This document shows positions 21,101-29,598 of a stretch of DNA of 64,000 bases, piece by piece. The first letter of the stretch is position 1. Each line of letters begins with the position of its first letter. Source of the DNA: Procambarus clarkii (lineage: Eukaryota; Arthropoda; Malacostraca; Decapoda; Cambaridae); the NCBI RefSeq assembly GCF_040958095.1, contig NC_091188.1, forward strand, positions 38,022,289 through 38,086,288, read 5' to 3'. The translations under genes and the position numbers were made by a program. The notes under the pieces were generated by a model. The model was not told the DNA's origin. It saw nothing but the letters and a program-made list of their open reading frames with translations, and did not search any database.

Positions 21101-21104
21101 AGGG
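20945..21104 (+). mobile_element. SINE-2 3' half with AAAT tail
   Basis: Matches the 3' body of the tRNA-derived SINE at 22333-22615: GACCTGCCCGAAACGCTGCG, CTAGTGGCTTTACAAGA, CAAACCCAATGTACCTTCTTGTATATATA, then AAAT repeats. The tRNA head is missing. Confidence 0.7.
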
Positions 21105-21292
21105 ACCCAGTCTATGGAACTCACTCCCTATTGAATTGAAAAGCTGTCCAACTTTTGCGTCATTCAAAAACAATACTAAAAAGTACCTAATTTCATCTTC
21201 ATAGTTTTTTACCTTTTGCTTTAAAATTGGGTAGCAATAGATACAGTGCAATCTCCCAATCTTTATGTACTCAATCTGAACCTTCTTGTATA

Positions 21293-21331
<39 letters not shown>

Positions 21332-21335
21332 ATTT
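21105..21335 (+). pseudogene. LINE-B-like C-terminus, 3' UTR and AAAT tail
   Basis: Encodes GPSLWNSLPIELKSCPTFAS, then FKNNTKKYLISSS and a stop, 3' UTR and an AAAT-repeat tail. The last 30 bases before the tail (CCTTCTTGTATAT) are shared with SINE-2. Confidence 0.7.
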
Positions 21336-21385
21336 AAAACATACCAATCTTATATGTAATCTTAGCAACCTATTGTACCTTATTC

Positions 21386-21660
21386 TTGCAAGTTAGTTTA
21401 GTTTGTTTATTATGCACCCCATACCCATCTTGTGGGTGGTAGTGGGAACGGTTACAGAGACACATAATGGGCTCAGGGACTGAACCCCACAATTCATTGA
21501 ACTAAACAAGTTACAATCTTGATGAGCTAGTTACAAAATTCAATGCACCGTCACATCATTAATGGGCTCGAGACCGACCACAAGTACAGTTTCTAAATTA
21601 AGCAACTGGCATAGGTGGAGAGCCAGTGTCACAAATAATATGTATATCAATTAACATTAC
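21386..21660 (-). mobile_element. LINE-C 3' UTR fragment
   Basis: Contains GCACCCCATACCCATCTTGT and CAGGGACTGAACCCCACAAT, the sequence that at 45525-45800 directly follows a LINE-C stop codon on the minus strand. It is identified only through that linked copy. Confidence 0.65.
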
Positions 21661-21820
21661 TATTATTAGTAGTATTAGTAGTAGTAGTGGACCCTTTGGG
21701 TAAATACACAAGTTAGAGCTAGTATCAGACCATTTTCTATGGCAGGAAGATGGTGTTCAAGGCCGCCGGTAGATGGTGCCACCGACCACAACACTTAAAG
21801 TGGCACTGAGTTGCTGTGCC

Positions 21821-21989
21821 AGCTGCTGTGTCCTGTCCAGCTGCTGTGACCTCTCTAGCTGGCTGTGAACTCCTCAGCTGGCTGTGACCTCCCCAGCTAC
21901 TGCGACGTTCCCAGCTGGCCGTGACCTCCCTAGCTGGCCGTGACCTCCCCAGCTGGTTGTGACCTCTCCAGCTGGTTGTGACCTCTACA
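21821..21989. repeat. 19-bp tandem repeat upstream of MPC2
   Basis: About nine imperfect copies of AGCTGGCTGTGACCTCCCC lie 84-252 bp before the MPC2 start codon. Copies vary at the GCT/GGT and CCC/TCC positions. The array would lie in or next to the promoter. Confidence 0.85.
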
Positions 21990-22072
21990 CCTCTCTCATA
22001 TTACGGCCTACTAGCCCGGATAATATCAGTTCAGTGTGATTTTTTAAAGAGGATTAAGGTCAAAGTTCGACC
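21990..22072 (+). promoter_or_regulatory. MPC2: Putative MPC2 promoter/5' UTR
   Basis: Contains two overlapping arthropod-type initiator matches (TCAGT at 22026-22030 and 22031-22035), 40-47 bases before the ATG. No TATA box at the right distance and no DPE match were found. The start site is an inference. Confidence 0.35.
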
Positions 22073-22157
22073 ATGTCAAGACTGTACAGAGCTGTGATCA
22101 GGACGGCTGACAAGTTTGTCCCAGAGAAATTTCAGCCTTTTTGGAACCACCCAGCAG
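22073..22157 (+). CDS. MPC2: MPC2 exon 1 (mitochondrial pyruvate carrier 2)
   Basis: ATG plus 27 codons and one base encode MSRLYRAVIRTADKFVPEKF and QPFWNHPA(G), closely matching the N-terminus of animal MPC2 (PEKLRPLYNHPAG in human). MPC2 pairs with MPC1 in the inner mitochondrial membrane to import pyruvate; this exon covers the N-terminal amphipathic helix before the first membrane segment. The exon ends CAG|GTAGGC, a good donor, in phase 1. The next exon is at 44981. Start context is CGACCATGT. The match is from memory of the family, but with a correct splice site and a phase-matched second exon it is unlikely to be chance. Confidence 0.9.
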
Positions 22158-22332
22158 GTAGGCCTAAAAAATATATTTTAGTAGGCCTTTAGTTTAAAAG
22201 TAGATCTTCAGTATAAAAATAGGCCTTAAGTATATTTTGTGGTTTTTACAGCAGCGATTGGAATGCCCATATTCAGCTCAATTTCAGGTTTATCACATGT
22301 GTGATAAACAGTGTGACATTGTAATTGCCAGA

Positions 22333-22615
22333 ATTATTTATTTATATATATACAGGAGTTGTTACATTCTTGTACAGCCACTATAGCATGCATGGCGTTT
22401 TGGGCAGGTCCTTAATCCTAATTTTTATCCCCGGAATACGACCCACCAAATAGTTTAACAACCAGGTACCCATTTTACTGTTGGGTAAACAGACGCTACA
22501 GTTAAGGATTGGCGCCCAGTAAATCCTCTCCCGACCAGGATACGAACCCAGGCCAAAGCGCTTCGAAACACCAGGTGAGTGTCTTACCACTACACCGTGG
22601 AGAATTAGGCCCGGA
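22333..22615 (-). mobile_element. tRNA-derived SINE (SINE-2), full copy
   Basis: The minus strand begins with a tRNA-like head: A box GGTGTAGTGGTAAGAC and B box GGTTCGTATCC. Then come GGGTACCTGGTTGTTAAAC, GACCTGCCCAAAACGCC, GTGGCTGTACAAGAA and a TATATATAAATAAAT tail. The anticodon-loop region is degenerate, so it is not a working tRNA. Partial relatives lie at 20945, 22798, 32523 and 55311. Confidence 0.85.
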
Positions 22616-22640
22616 AGCACCTCAAGGTAACCTCAAGGGA
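22606..22640 (+). mobile_element. LINE-D/SINE-1 tail fragment
   Basis: GGAAGCACCTCAAGGTAACC followed by TCAAGG is the terminal repeat of LINE-D and SINE-1, here without a body. It is either an extremely 5'-truncated insertion or the remnant of one. Confidence 0.5.
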
Positions 22641-22797
22641 TATAGATATCTATAGCAGGTGGCTGCAGGTAATGAATCCCCTGAATGGTGGACATTCCAA
22701 TTGTAAACTATGTGAACAAGAGTTGGGGCATACTCTCCAACACTATATCTGTGGTTGCCCTGTTATAAGTTTTGATTTTCAATTTTGCTAGAAATAT
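22641..22797 (+). pseudogene. LINE-C C-terminal fragment, left part
   Basis: The plus frame gives HSNCKLCEQELGHTLQHYIC followed by GCPVI, a Cys/His knuckle found near the C-terminus of several LINE ORF2 proteins and also seen antisense at 24540-24870. It is interrupted by a SINE-2 3' half at 22798. Confidence 0.65.
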
Positions 22798-22945
22798 CTA
22801 CTTCCTGTTAAATTATCTGTTAGAGTAAAGACCTACCCGAAATGCTATGCGTGCTAGTGGCTTTTCAAGACTGTAAAAGCATCAATGCTTCTCATAAACC
22901 CAATGTATCTTCCTGTATATATATAAATAAATAAATATAATAAAT
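22798..22945 (+). mobile_element. SINE-2 3' half inserted in LINE-C
   Basis: GACCTACCCGAAATGC, CTAGTGGCTTTTCAAGA and CTTCCTGTATATATATAAAT, ending in AAAT repeats. It separates two collinear pieces of one LINE-C frame. Confidence 0.65.
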
Positions 22946-23050
22946 GACTTTAGACCAAATAGTATGAGGTACTTTGAGCTTTGTAATTACTTAATACACT
23001 CAGGAGTATTGGAAGATATTCTTGTGCTGTACCCAGATTTTGCTAGTGTA
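22946..23050 (+). pseudogene. LINE-C C-terminal fragment, right part
   Basis: Encodes MRYFELCNYLIHSGVLEDIL then VLYPDFASVG and a stop, the end of the LINE-C ORF2. The equivalent at 45900-45830 (minus) reads CKYLIQNDLLPEILTKYPQF. Confidence 0.65.
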
Positions 23051-23375
23051 GGCTAATAGATCAGCCTTGCATTTCATGTTCTCTCCTGATTCCATGTATG
23101 ACTGGTCGTCCTGTGAGATGGGGATGTTGGATGAGCTTGTTGCTGGTTTTTGATCTACACTGTGTGGTCCTTCATGGAAGCAGCACATTGCTATGTATAC
23201 CTAAGCTTGTTTAAAAACAACAACAACAACAAAAAATTATTTGAGTTGAATCTTATAGAAACTGGTAAAAATAATATAATATTTTTATGATAAAGTGCTT
23301 TGCTCTTACTAAAATTGTAAAGTTATTATTTTGTCAAAGTTAATTTATCTTTGTATTGAGGCAGGTATTTGTTCC
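23051..23375. other. No gene recognised
   Basis: AT-rich intron sequence without a convincing frame or repeat; there is a short CAACAA run near 23220. Confidence 0.5.
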
Positions 23376-23700
23376 CTTTAGTTAGTTTTAGTTTAGGTTA
23401 TTTATTATGCACCCCATACCCATCTTGTGGGCGGTAGTGGAAAGGGTTACAGAGGCACATAATGGGCTCAGGGACTGAACCCCACAATTCATTTAGCTAA
23501 GCAAGTTACAATCTTGATGAGCTAGTTACAAAATTCAATATAAGTCGTCACATCAACAATGGGTTCGAGATCGACCTCAAGTACAGGTTCTAAATTAAGC
23601 AACTGACATGTGTGGAGAGCTAGTGTCACAATTTATATGTTTGTCCTGCACACCGCCTTATGACTAACCATCCTGTGAGATGGTTAGATGTAGTTTTTGA
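23376..23700 (-). mobile_element. LINE-C 3' UTR fragment
   Basis: A second copy of the 3' UTR at 21386, in the same orientation and extended by the GTTTGTCCTGCACACCGCC segment also present at 45780. Confidence 0.65.
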
Positions 23701-23979
23701 TCTACATTGTGTAATCTTTCATATAGAATAGGGTAGCAGTATATTTTGTCTAGGATAGCTAGTTCATAGAAGCTCGACATATTCAACGTTCATTGTTGGG
23801 CCGATTAGTGGTATTGTAAACAAAAAATATATATATAAAAATAGGCCTATCTGTACATAAAATAGATGTCATCATGCCCCTATGTTTATCTTGTAAATTA
23901 TAGTTATTCTCGTAGGAAAAGTTGGGTGGTATGTAATGAGAAAGATCCCTGGACAAAGGTTAGGCCTATGGGCTCGACT

Positions 23980-24185
23980 CAGGTTGGATTTTTATTATTG
24001 GTTTTATTATAATAGTTTTTATCCTGATTTTTAGTATTATAATAGTTTTATCCTGATTCTTTTTACTATTATAATAGTTTTATTTTGATTTTAATTATTA
24101 GTTTTATTATTATAATAGTTTTTATCCTGATTTGTATTATTAGTTTTAATATTATAGTTTTTTATTTTTATTAGTTTATTTTGTA
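23980..24185. repeat. AT-rich imperfect tandem repeat
   Basis: Five to six degenerate copies of a 35-50 base unit built on TATTATAATAGTTTTATCCTGATTT. Confidence 0.75.
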
Positions 24186-24539
24186 TTTCTTTATTTTCAA
24201 AATGTAGTAGCAAGTCTAGGTTAATTTAGGATGGGTTGTGCTACGCAAGTGTTTGTTGGGTTATTTTGGTTTCAAGCAGAGTTTGAAAGGGGGGATGACT
24301 TGTACAGTTCCCATGTTCTTAATTATTAGGTAAAATGAAATGCTCGGTGTTGAAATAATTTTCAGATTGCTCACGTGAAAAGTTAGTAGTTTCTCACAAG
24401 TGGCTATAAGTTACTTCATAAAAGCGTTTGTGAATGCTTTGTCAATTTTGTTTTGTTAATTAACACATTTAGATACATCTGCATTTGTGCAGCTGCCCTA
24501 GACTATGTGAAGGGGAGTACAGTGTTTGTCAAGAACTAG
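24186..24539. other. No gene recognised
   Basis: AT-rich intron sequence with nothing I can assign. Confidence 0.5.
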
Positions 24540-24870
24540 CTACATGATGCTAAAAATCCCCATCACACAGGGTGGTTATCTAGAGAGGATTTCAGGCCTT
24601 AGCATCCCTGATCTTTGGGGGTACATTATGAGGATATCCTCAAGGACACAAGAGTTAATAAAGTAATTACAAAGCTCTAGGTACCTCATGCCAACGGGTC
24701 TGAATGGTCTGATAACTGGTCATTCGGTGATGTAGTGTGGGAGATTATGCCGCAGTTTCTGCTCACAGAGTTTGCTCCTGGAGTGCTCAGGATTGGGAGA
24801 TCTGTCACCTGTAGCCACCTGCCACAGGTAGTGGTAACCCAACCTGATCCTGGCAACAGTCACCTACCCA
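24540..24870 (-). pseudogene. LINE-C C-terminal fragment
   Basis: The minus strand encodes ARIRLGYHYLWQVATGDRSP, then KLCEQKLRHNLPHYI, then FRPVGMRYLELCNYFINSCV, the Cys/His knuckle and terminal block of LINE-C. A stop sits in the knuckle. Confidence 0.7.
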
Positions 24871-24934
24871 ACCACCATTTAATAATTTAATAAAATGTAC
24901 AAACAAAAATTAAACAAATGAGCTTTGTGGGAAA

Positions 24935-25210
24935 CTTGTGGGTTTTGTTGCTCCCCATGAATGCAAGGATCAACATCCCCCTGGCCCAGTCCTTGACCAG
25001 GCCTCCTGGTTGCTGGACTGGTCAACCAGGCTGTTGGACGCAGTTGCTTGCATGTATGAATCACAGCCTGGTTGATCAGGTATCCTTTGGAGGTGTTTAT
25101 CAAGTTCTCACTTGAACACTGTGAGGGGTCGACCAGTTATGCCCCTTATGTGTAGTGGAAGCGTGTTGAACAGTCTTGGGCCTCTGATGTTGATAGAGTT
25201 CTCTCTGCTG
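24935..25210 (-). mobile_element. LINE-D 3' end fragment
   Basis: About 250 bp collinear with 60275-60495 (CAGCCTGGTTGATCAGGTAT, GTGGAAGCGTGTTGAACAGT), carrying the last codons and 3' UTR of LINE-D. The extreme 3' tail is diverged. Confidence 0.78.
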
Positions 25211-25330
25211 GATGAACAAGAGCATCAGGTTGAAAGAAACTGCCCATTTGTTTCCACCTCTGCCAGGGATCGAACACGGAACCTTTGGACTACGAATCCC
25301 GAGCAATGTTCACTCAGTCATCAAGCTCCC
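25211..25330 (-). mobile_element. tRNA-like SINE head fragment
   Basis: The minus strand reads GATGACTGAGTGAACATTGC, ATTCGTAGTCCAAAGGTTCC, GTTCGATCCCTGGCAG, an approximate A box and a good B box, followed by AACAAATGGGCAG as in SINE-1. It is a third tRNA-derived repeat or a diverged SINE-1. Confidence 0.5.
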
Positions 25331-25399
25331 TATCAACATGAACTCTGCAGATCTTGGAAGAAAAATTGACAGCATGGGGCCCTAAGCCTCTGGCTGACC

Positions 25400-26045
25400 A
25401 ACTGAGCCCTGGGTTCAGACTCCTGGAACCCAGTACAGTATATATAAAGAAGTGCAAAGGGCCAGTAGCACAAGCACTTAGACTGAAGCAATTTTGCGGA
25501 GAAAAAGCTTGGGCACTGGGGATATACCAGAAGTGCAGATAGTTCTCCTACACAAGAGAGGGAGCAAAGCATTGGCCAAGAATTATAAAATAATCTCACT
25601 AATGTTCCATATAACTAAATATTTTGGAAGTGACCAAGAGTCAGCTCCCCAGTTTTTGGGAGAATAATGAACTCCACAACCTAGCCCAACATGGATTTAG
25701 AGCGGGAAGATCATGCTTTTTGTAGCTACTTGACCACTACGACAAAATCAATGATGCATTAGAAGAAAAACAAAATGCACATGTGGTATACACAGGCTTT
25801 GCTATGGCATCGTTGATAAATGTGACCATGAGTGATAGCCCACAAAATGAGAACAGGAATAACAGGTAAAACTGGGCGATGAATAATGTATTTTCTGCCA
25901 AACAGAATGCAGAGAACGGTCAATTAAATAAAATTAAATGCAAGTGCAGTGAAAAGCTTTGTACCTCAGGGCACAGTCCTTGCACCACTGCTTTTCCTTA
26001 TTCTCATATCAGATATAGATAAAAATACAAGTCACAGCTTCGTGT
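25400..26045 (+). pseudogene. Decayed non-LTR reverse transcriptase
   Basis: Broken plus-strand frames give NYKIISLMFHITKYFG, NLAQHGFRAGRSCF, LLDHYDKINDALEEKQNAHV followed by VYTGFAMAS (a ruined motif A) and VPQGTVLAPLLFLILISDID (motif B). It has several frameshifts and no intact catalytic aspartate. Confidence 0.7.
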
Positions 26046-26560
26046 CATCTTTTTCATATGTGACATTTTCTTTCTTTCAACCATTGTTTTATCCATTCTA
26101 ATATTTTGCCAATTACAAGGTTGTTCACTGAAAGATGATGAATGATTTTCTCCCTGAGGGAATACAGCTAAACCACACGAGATAGAGAATTTGACTTGGA
26201 TTTTCATGCTTCATGGCTGTTAATTAATGTCAAAACAAAACAAAAATGTCAGAATAACTTTTTTTTTATTATGATTATTACTATTTATTATTTTATTTAT
26301 TATTTTTATAGCACACACATTTTAAAATTTGACATGTGATGGTTGTTGACATTTTACAGGTGAGCAGTGCTGAGGTTAAACATTTCCGTTTACTTATTCA
26401 GTAAGTCTCGTTGCTGTACTTCTTTCTTCTTTCTAGAAGAAGGGGGGCCTTTGCTTTCCAAAATAATTTTATTAAATTTTTTTTCTCCCTGTCCTCTCAT
26501 TCACTCTAATTTTTATGGTTAATATTTTTCATATAGGCTAAGGTTTATTCTCCTTGATAC
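26046..26560. other. No gene recognised
   Basis: AT-rich intron sequence with TTATT runs near 26270-26310. Nothing assignable. Confidence 0.5.
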
Positions 26561-26561
26561 C

Positions 26562-26955
26562 TGCTTGATGGGGTTTTTCTACTCCCCAAGCCCGGCCCGA
26601 GGCCAGGCTTGACTTATGAGAGCTTGGTCCACCAGGCTATTGCTTGGAGTGGCCAGCAGGCCCACATATCCACCACAGCCTGGTTGGTCCGGCACTCCTT
26701 GGAGAAAATAATCTAGTTTTCTCCTGAAGATGTCCACTGTTGTTCTGGCAATATCTCTTATACTCGCTGGGAGGATGTTGAACAACCTTGGACCTCTGAT
26801 GTTTATACAGTGCTCTCTGATTGTGCCTATGGTACCCCCTGCTCTTCACTGGTTCTATTCTGCATTTTCTTCTATATCATACACTCCGGTATGTTGTTAT
26901 TTACTGTGTAGGTTTGGAACCTGGCCGTCCAGTATTTTCCACGTGTATACTCTCT
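26562..26955 (-). pseudogene. LINE-D-related C-terminal fragment and 3' UTR
   Basis: The minus strand encodes INIRGPRLFNILPASIRDIA, then RRKLDYFLQGVPDQPGCGGY, then a stop. This is the same end structure as LINE-D (INIRGPRLFNTLPLHIRGIT), but the 3' UTR sequence differs, so it is a sister family. Confidence 0.7.
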
Positions 26956-27189
26956 TTATATATATACAGTGGTACCTTGAGTAACGAATTTAATCCGTTC
27001 CATGTTCGTCATGTGAAATGGACGTCATACAAAACAAATGTCCCCATGTAACCAGTGTGATGCACTGTGTTTATTGTGAAATTCCCCCAGTGTGCATGAC
27101 ATCAAATGTTCCCCAAGATATTATTTTTCTTTGTAAAATGATAAATTACCTTCCCTGAACATGTCTATGTAAAAATAATTACCAAAATT

Positions 27190-27765
27190 CCACTCTTACT
27201 TTGGCTGTGAGGGCGTGGACAAGGTGCGCTGTAACGTCATCAGGGGCCTGGTCACCCGTGTGTGTGTGTGTGTGAAGCTCCCAGATATGGTCGTGCAGGT
27301 CATTCAAGCACCGCGTGTAGCCACAAATATATTTTCAAATATTTTTTCTATGTATTTCCAATGCGGTTTTATTTGTTTCTTTTATCGTATATGATGCATA
27401 TTTGTGACCTTTACAATATGTATACAGTAGAATGTTCATAATTTTCCATGGAACTGTGATACATGTCAGTAATGTGTCCATAATAAATGTTTATTGTCAC
27501 AATATTACATGGTAAAAATTCACTAAAATTGCAATACCTGTACAGTTTCACATACTATTTACACAGTAACACACTGTATTACACACTCAGTACTTTGGAG
27601 GTGCGTAATAGTCAACGAAGTAGTCCATGATACACAGCGCGACTTTGCTCTCCTTGCACCAGCTACAGATAGATTTGCGTTTCCTGTTTCATCCTTCTGT
27701 GTGCTTGCAAATAACGCACTTGCGTGCACCCTTGGCTTTAGTACTTGTAGGTGGTATGTAGCCAA
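27190..27765 (-). pseudogene. Old piggyBac-like 3' end with Cys-rich domain
   Basis: The minus strand at 27760-27588 encodes KGARKCVICKHTEG, RKRKSICSWCKESKVALCIM and DYFVDYYAPPKY, the C-terminal Cys-rich domain of a piggyBac-like transposase. The adjoining 27190-27360 matches the 3' terminal region of the intact elements (GTAACGTCAT, GTAGCCACAAATATATTTTC). The rest of the transposase is missing or unrecognisable. Confidence 0.65.
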
Positions 27766-27857
27766 GCTTGTAAAGCATAAGGTAGTATTGAAATGATTAT
27801 AGGAAAAGCTCAATTTGTAAGGTAGACTTGAAAAGATCGCTTTGTAAGGTCCCACAC

Positions 27858-27951
27858 AGGAAGAGATTCAGCTAGCCTGAAAGAGTGTCCATCAGTCAGG
27901 AAGAGATTCAGCTAGCCTGAAAGAGTGTCCATCAGTCAGGAAGAGATTCAG
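27858..27951. repeat. 40-bp tandem duplication
   Basis: AGGAAGAGATTCAGCTAGCC plus 20 more bases repeated exactly 40 bases apart (27858, 27898, 27938), 2.3 copies. Confidence 0.9.
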
Positions 27952-28370
27952 GTATTCTTGAAAATATCTATGGACAACACCACCATGGAAGTCGCTAACA
28001 CTGTTCATCTATGCTACTTGTATCAGATGCATCATCACTGAACGCAGAAAACGATTCATCTATATAAATTGGAGATGGCAAGGGTGGGGCTCAGAGCTAC
28101 AACTGGATACGCTCGCTGTATCATCCTCATAGGTGTTGTATCACTGGCATCCGACCGTTGTGTTAAGCCCTTATTGTGCCTAGCTTCACCAATGTTATGA
28201 CCCTTATGTTCTTCAAACAATAGGGTCTGAATTTCACCGACTGAGCGCAGTCTTTCAACACCGTGTCGGACAGGTGTTTGAGAGCCAGAGGCACGTGTGC
28301 CACAAATGGTTGCTCATGCAGTACTAACCCAGCCAGCAGCCCTAGTCTTTCATATTCATTATAGCAAAAA

Positions 28371-28506
28371 GTTCATTCAGTGTTTGTTGGGTAGGCTGCT
28401 CCATTATGACAATCTTTCTTTGTTTCAAATGTGTTCCATTTGTTTTGTATTTGTCACTTACATCTCAAAAATGGAGCAGCCTACCCGACAAACACTGAAC
28501 AAACCT
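28371..28506. mobile_element. Small inverted-repeat element (MITE-like), copy 1
   Basis: Starts GTTCATTCAGTGTTTGTTGG, then GTAGGCTGCTCCATT, and ends with the near complement AATGGAGCAGCCTACCCGAC then AAACACTGAAC. The spacer is 65 bases with no coding capacity. Confidence 0.65.
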
Positions 28507-28574
28507 TTATGGCATTTGTCCATTTTTCAAATTGTTTCAACAGTTCTTTTATTTTTCGTTTTTTTTTTATTTAA

Positions 28575-28735
28575 GAAACGTGGAGCAGCCGACCTGTAGA
28601 CCACCGAATGAACCTTTTTGACATTTGTACTGGTTTTCAAAATTCTTCATTTTTTTTTATTATTTACGTTTTTTGTATGTAAGAAACATGGAGCAGCCTA
28701 CCTGCCGACCACCGAACGAACCTTTTGCTATAAGA
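28575..28735. repeat. Half-copies of the MITE-like repeat
   Basis: Two further direct copies of the arm (GTGGAGCAGCCGACCTGTAG at 28578 and ATGGAGCAGCCTACCTGCCG at 28688), each followed by ACCACCGAA and GAACCTTTT, about 110 bp apart. Confidence 0.6.
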
Positions 28736-28786
28736 CAAATGAAAAATAAATATTGAACACATTTGAAGAAATGAAAATGTCATAAT

Positions 28787-28925
28787 GGTTTGTTGAGTGT
28801 ATTTGTAAGATAGGCTGCTCCATTATTGAGACGTAATTGACAAATACAAAACAAATGGAACACATTTGAAACAAAGAAAGATTGTTATAATGGAGCAGCC
28901 TACCTGCCGAACACCGAACGAACCT
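28787..28925. mobile_element. Small inverted-repeat element (MITE-like), copy 2
   Basis: Same arms as 28371-28506 with the spacer in the opposite orientation (CAAATACAAAACAAATGG). Confidence 0.65.
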
Positions 28926-29598
28926 TTTTGACATTTGTTGTATATCAGACATTTCATTTCTTTTTTCCTACAAAAACCTCAATGCTTTGCAGCATCTCAG
29001 CAGTCACCCCTTTATATCCCAGCATCATTAGCATCTTTAACCCTTAACATGCTCGGGGTCTAATATCCTGCTATCCACACAGGCGCATGTCATTTTGAAA
29101 AAAAAAAAATTTTTTTTTTTTTGCTAATCTGTTAAGTTCTGTTCACTGATCACGGGAAAAATAAAAAAAAAATTCTATTGTACTTACTTTTGTTGCAATA
29201 GAGCCGAGAAGCTCGGTGATGACGTCACAATCTGCATGTTCGCTCATGCAGTACACGCCCGGGAGATGTTGCGCGCGGTCCTCAAACAGCCAGAGTTGCC
29301 ACAAATATATTTTCGCGCTATTTATTTACAATGTCTAAGCGCATTTTATCTAATTTTTTTTCACTAATTGTGTTTCAAATACTGTTTGAACATATTTTGT
29401 ATCAATAATTGTTGCATATTTGAGTATACACAGGCGCACACAAATGTTTTCAATTACGGCAATATAATATGTCATTACAGTCTATTATATTGTATGTTCT
29501 GCTTATATTTGTATATATTTACACACACGCACGCGCTATCTGCTTATATGTTTACATATTTACACACTCGCACACGCTATACACACTTTGAAGCACAC

